Assembly: GCA_963971575.1 (NCBI GenBank)
Contig: OZ020618.1
Span: 28,448,540-28,512,539 of the forward strand
From: Liopterus haemorrhoidalis
Lineage: Eukaryota > Arthropoda > Insecta > Coleoptera > Dytiscidae
Direction: 5' to 3'
Length of the DNA: 64,000 nt
In this document: positions 63,291 through 64,000 of the stretch, piece by piece
How the letters are laid out: each line of letters begins with the position of its first letter
Position numbering within the stretch: the first letter of the stretch is position 1
The notes under the pieces: model-generated
What the model saw: the letters and a program-made list of their open reading frames with translations, nothing else
What the model was told of the DNA's origin: nothing
The model's database searches: none
Made by a program: the position numbers and the translations under genes

Positions 63291-63808
63291 ACTTGACTAA
63301 TACTTATTAAATCATAAAATGTAATATTTCTATATTTTTTTATTATTTTATTTGTAAACGTATGTGTAGTTAAAAAAATGTATGTCCACTTTTATAATGC
63401 TTTTCTTTCCCGAGAAAATTCAATTATTCTTCTGGTTGTAGCACTTCCATTAGAGGTTTCCACGAGCCGCCACTGCTCGGGAATTTAAGAATAGGGGATA
63501 CGCATAAAATTTGTATTTCCTTAAAACTACATTATTTTGATATGTTAATGTTAGTTATGTCACCTAACAAAACAAAAATCACATTTTAATTAATATTATA
63601 GCCAAATTTTTGAATTAAAATATTGTAAATTTGAAATAAGCCGACCACGGCGCGAAGGTTGCAGAGTAAAAACGACTGAGTATGACGTCAAACGATAGGG
63701 GTTTCACGTCACAGATACAGCTACAACATAATCTTTACACGTGTATATAGTATTGTTCGAGAGTTTTGTATTTGTTTTTAAACAATTTTTCACGCATTTA
63801 TTATTAAA
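63291..63808 (+). promoter_or_regulatory. upstream region of the terminal exon
   Basis: Non-repetitive-looking sequence before the ATG at 63809. It contains GTGTATATAGTATTG (63739-63753), a possible TATA-like element, about 60 bases before the ATG, and TGACGTCA (63683-63690), a perfect CRE/ATF-type palindrome. Function is inferred only from position. Confidence 0.35.
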
Positions 63809-63939
63809 ATGGCAGATAAAGATTTTGTTAGGGCTCAGAGTGATAATTTACCCAACATTGATGCATTTATGCTCATGGAATATATGAAAAATAATGAATG
63901 CTACAGTGCTGAAGAAATACGTGGTGTCAAAGCAGACCT
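63809..63939 (+). CDS. first coding exon of a spliced gene (partial), possibly SWIM/YqaJ family
   Basis: ATG in the context AAAATGG opens a 43-codon frame beginning MADKDFVRAQSDNLPNIDAF, then MLMEYMKNNECYSAEEIRGV, and ends at CT|GTAAGT, a consensus 5' splice donor; the frame would hit a stop two bases into the intron. Composition is ordinary coding, unlike the surrounding repeats. The pattern DFVRAQS.NLP.ID.FM......N......EIRGVKA resembles the N terminus of a multicopy arthropod family whose later exons carry a SWIM-type zinc finger and sometimes a YqaJ-type exonuclease domain. This is from memory of the family and is unverified. The rest of the gene lies beyond the window. Confidence 0.6.
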
Positions 63940-64000
63940 GTAAGTAATTTTTATTTTATATTCTATAACTTTATGTAAACAAACGCTGCAACTCTGTAAA

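Overview
This 64-kb window is AT-rich, gene-poor eukaryotic DNA made almost entirely of transposable elements (TEs) stacked inside one another. Copia, jockey-like LINE, hAT, mariner, Helitron and tRNA-derived SINE sequences occur together with a (TTAGG)n tract and a DUF4817-like transposase. This points to an arthropod, most likely an insect. A hemipteran is possible but cannot be shown from this sequence. I see no bacterial genes, rRNA, functional tRNA or CRISPR. Only one candidate host-type gene is visible: a first exon at the right edge (63809-63939) that ends in a consensus splice donor.

Layout. 1-15 kb: MITEs, mariner and hAT transposase remnants, a tRNA-derived SINE, and a 1.3-kb inverted-repeat element with a perfect 258-bp internal duplication. 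15.1-16.2 kb: a foldback element with long arms of short tandem repeats and a perfect 9-bp target-site duplication (TSD). 17-29 kb: dense hAT MITEs plus two medium-repeat families, called F1 (about 1 kb, CAGA-rich end) and F2 (about 0.6 kb, CAGACGGA array). 29.36-32.03 kb: a hAT element with a decayed transposase, invaded by LINE sequence. 34-49 kb: F1 copies interrupted by hAT MITEs, and a 301-bp tandem duplication in which only one copy carries a MITE, so the other is the empty site. 49.22-53.36 kb: a Copia retrotransposon with identical 138-bp LTRs, a 5-bp TSD, a half-tRNA-iMet primer site and one 1248-codon polyprotein that lacks a block after the integrase core. 53.8-56 kb: Tigger-like MITE, hAT remnant, F1. 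56.9-63.3 kb: a five-element nest, in which a DDE transposon holds a LINE, the LINE holds a Helitron, the Helitron holds a SINE, and a hAT MITE sits separately in the transposase gene. 63.8 kb to the end: the exon.

At least 21 elements have clear terminal inverted repeats (TIRs) and 8-bp TSDs (13 perfect, 8 with one mismatch), so hAT activity has dominated this locus. The most unusual pattern is a short minisatellite (core GAGCAAAAAAAAGGTCCTCA and close variants) found at 14 places. It lies inside MITEs with at least six different terminal sequences. Apart from the Copia polyprotein and the terminal exon, the open reading frames are broken transposase or reverse-transcriptase remnants, or chance frames through low-complexity DNA.
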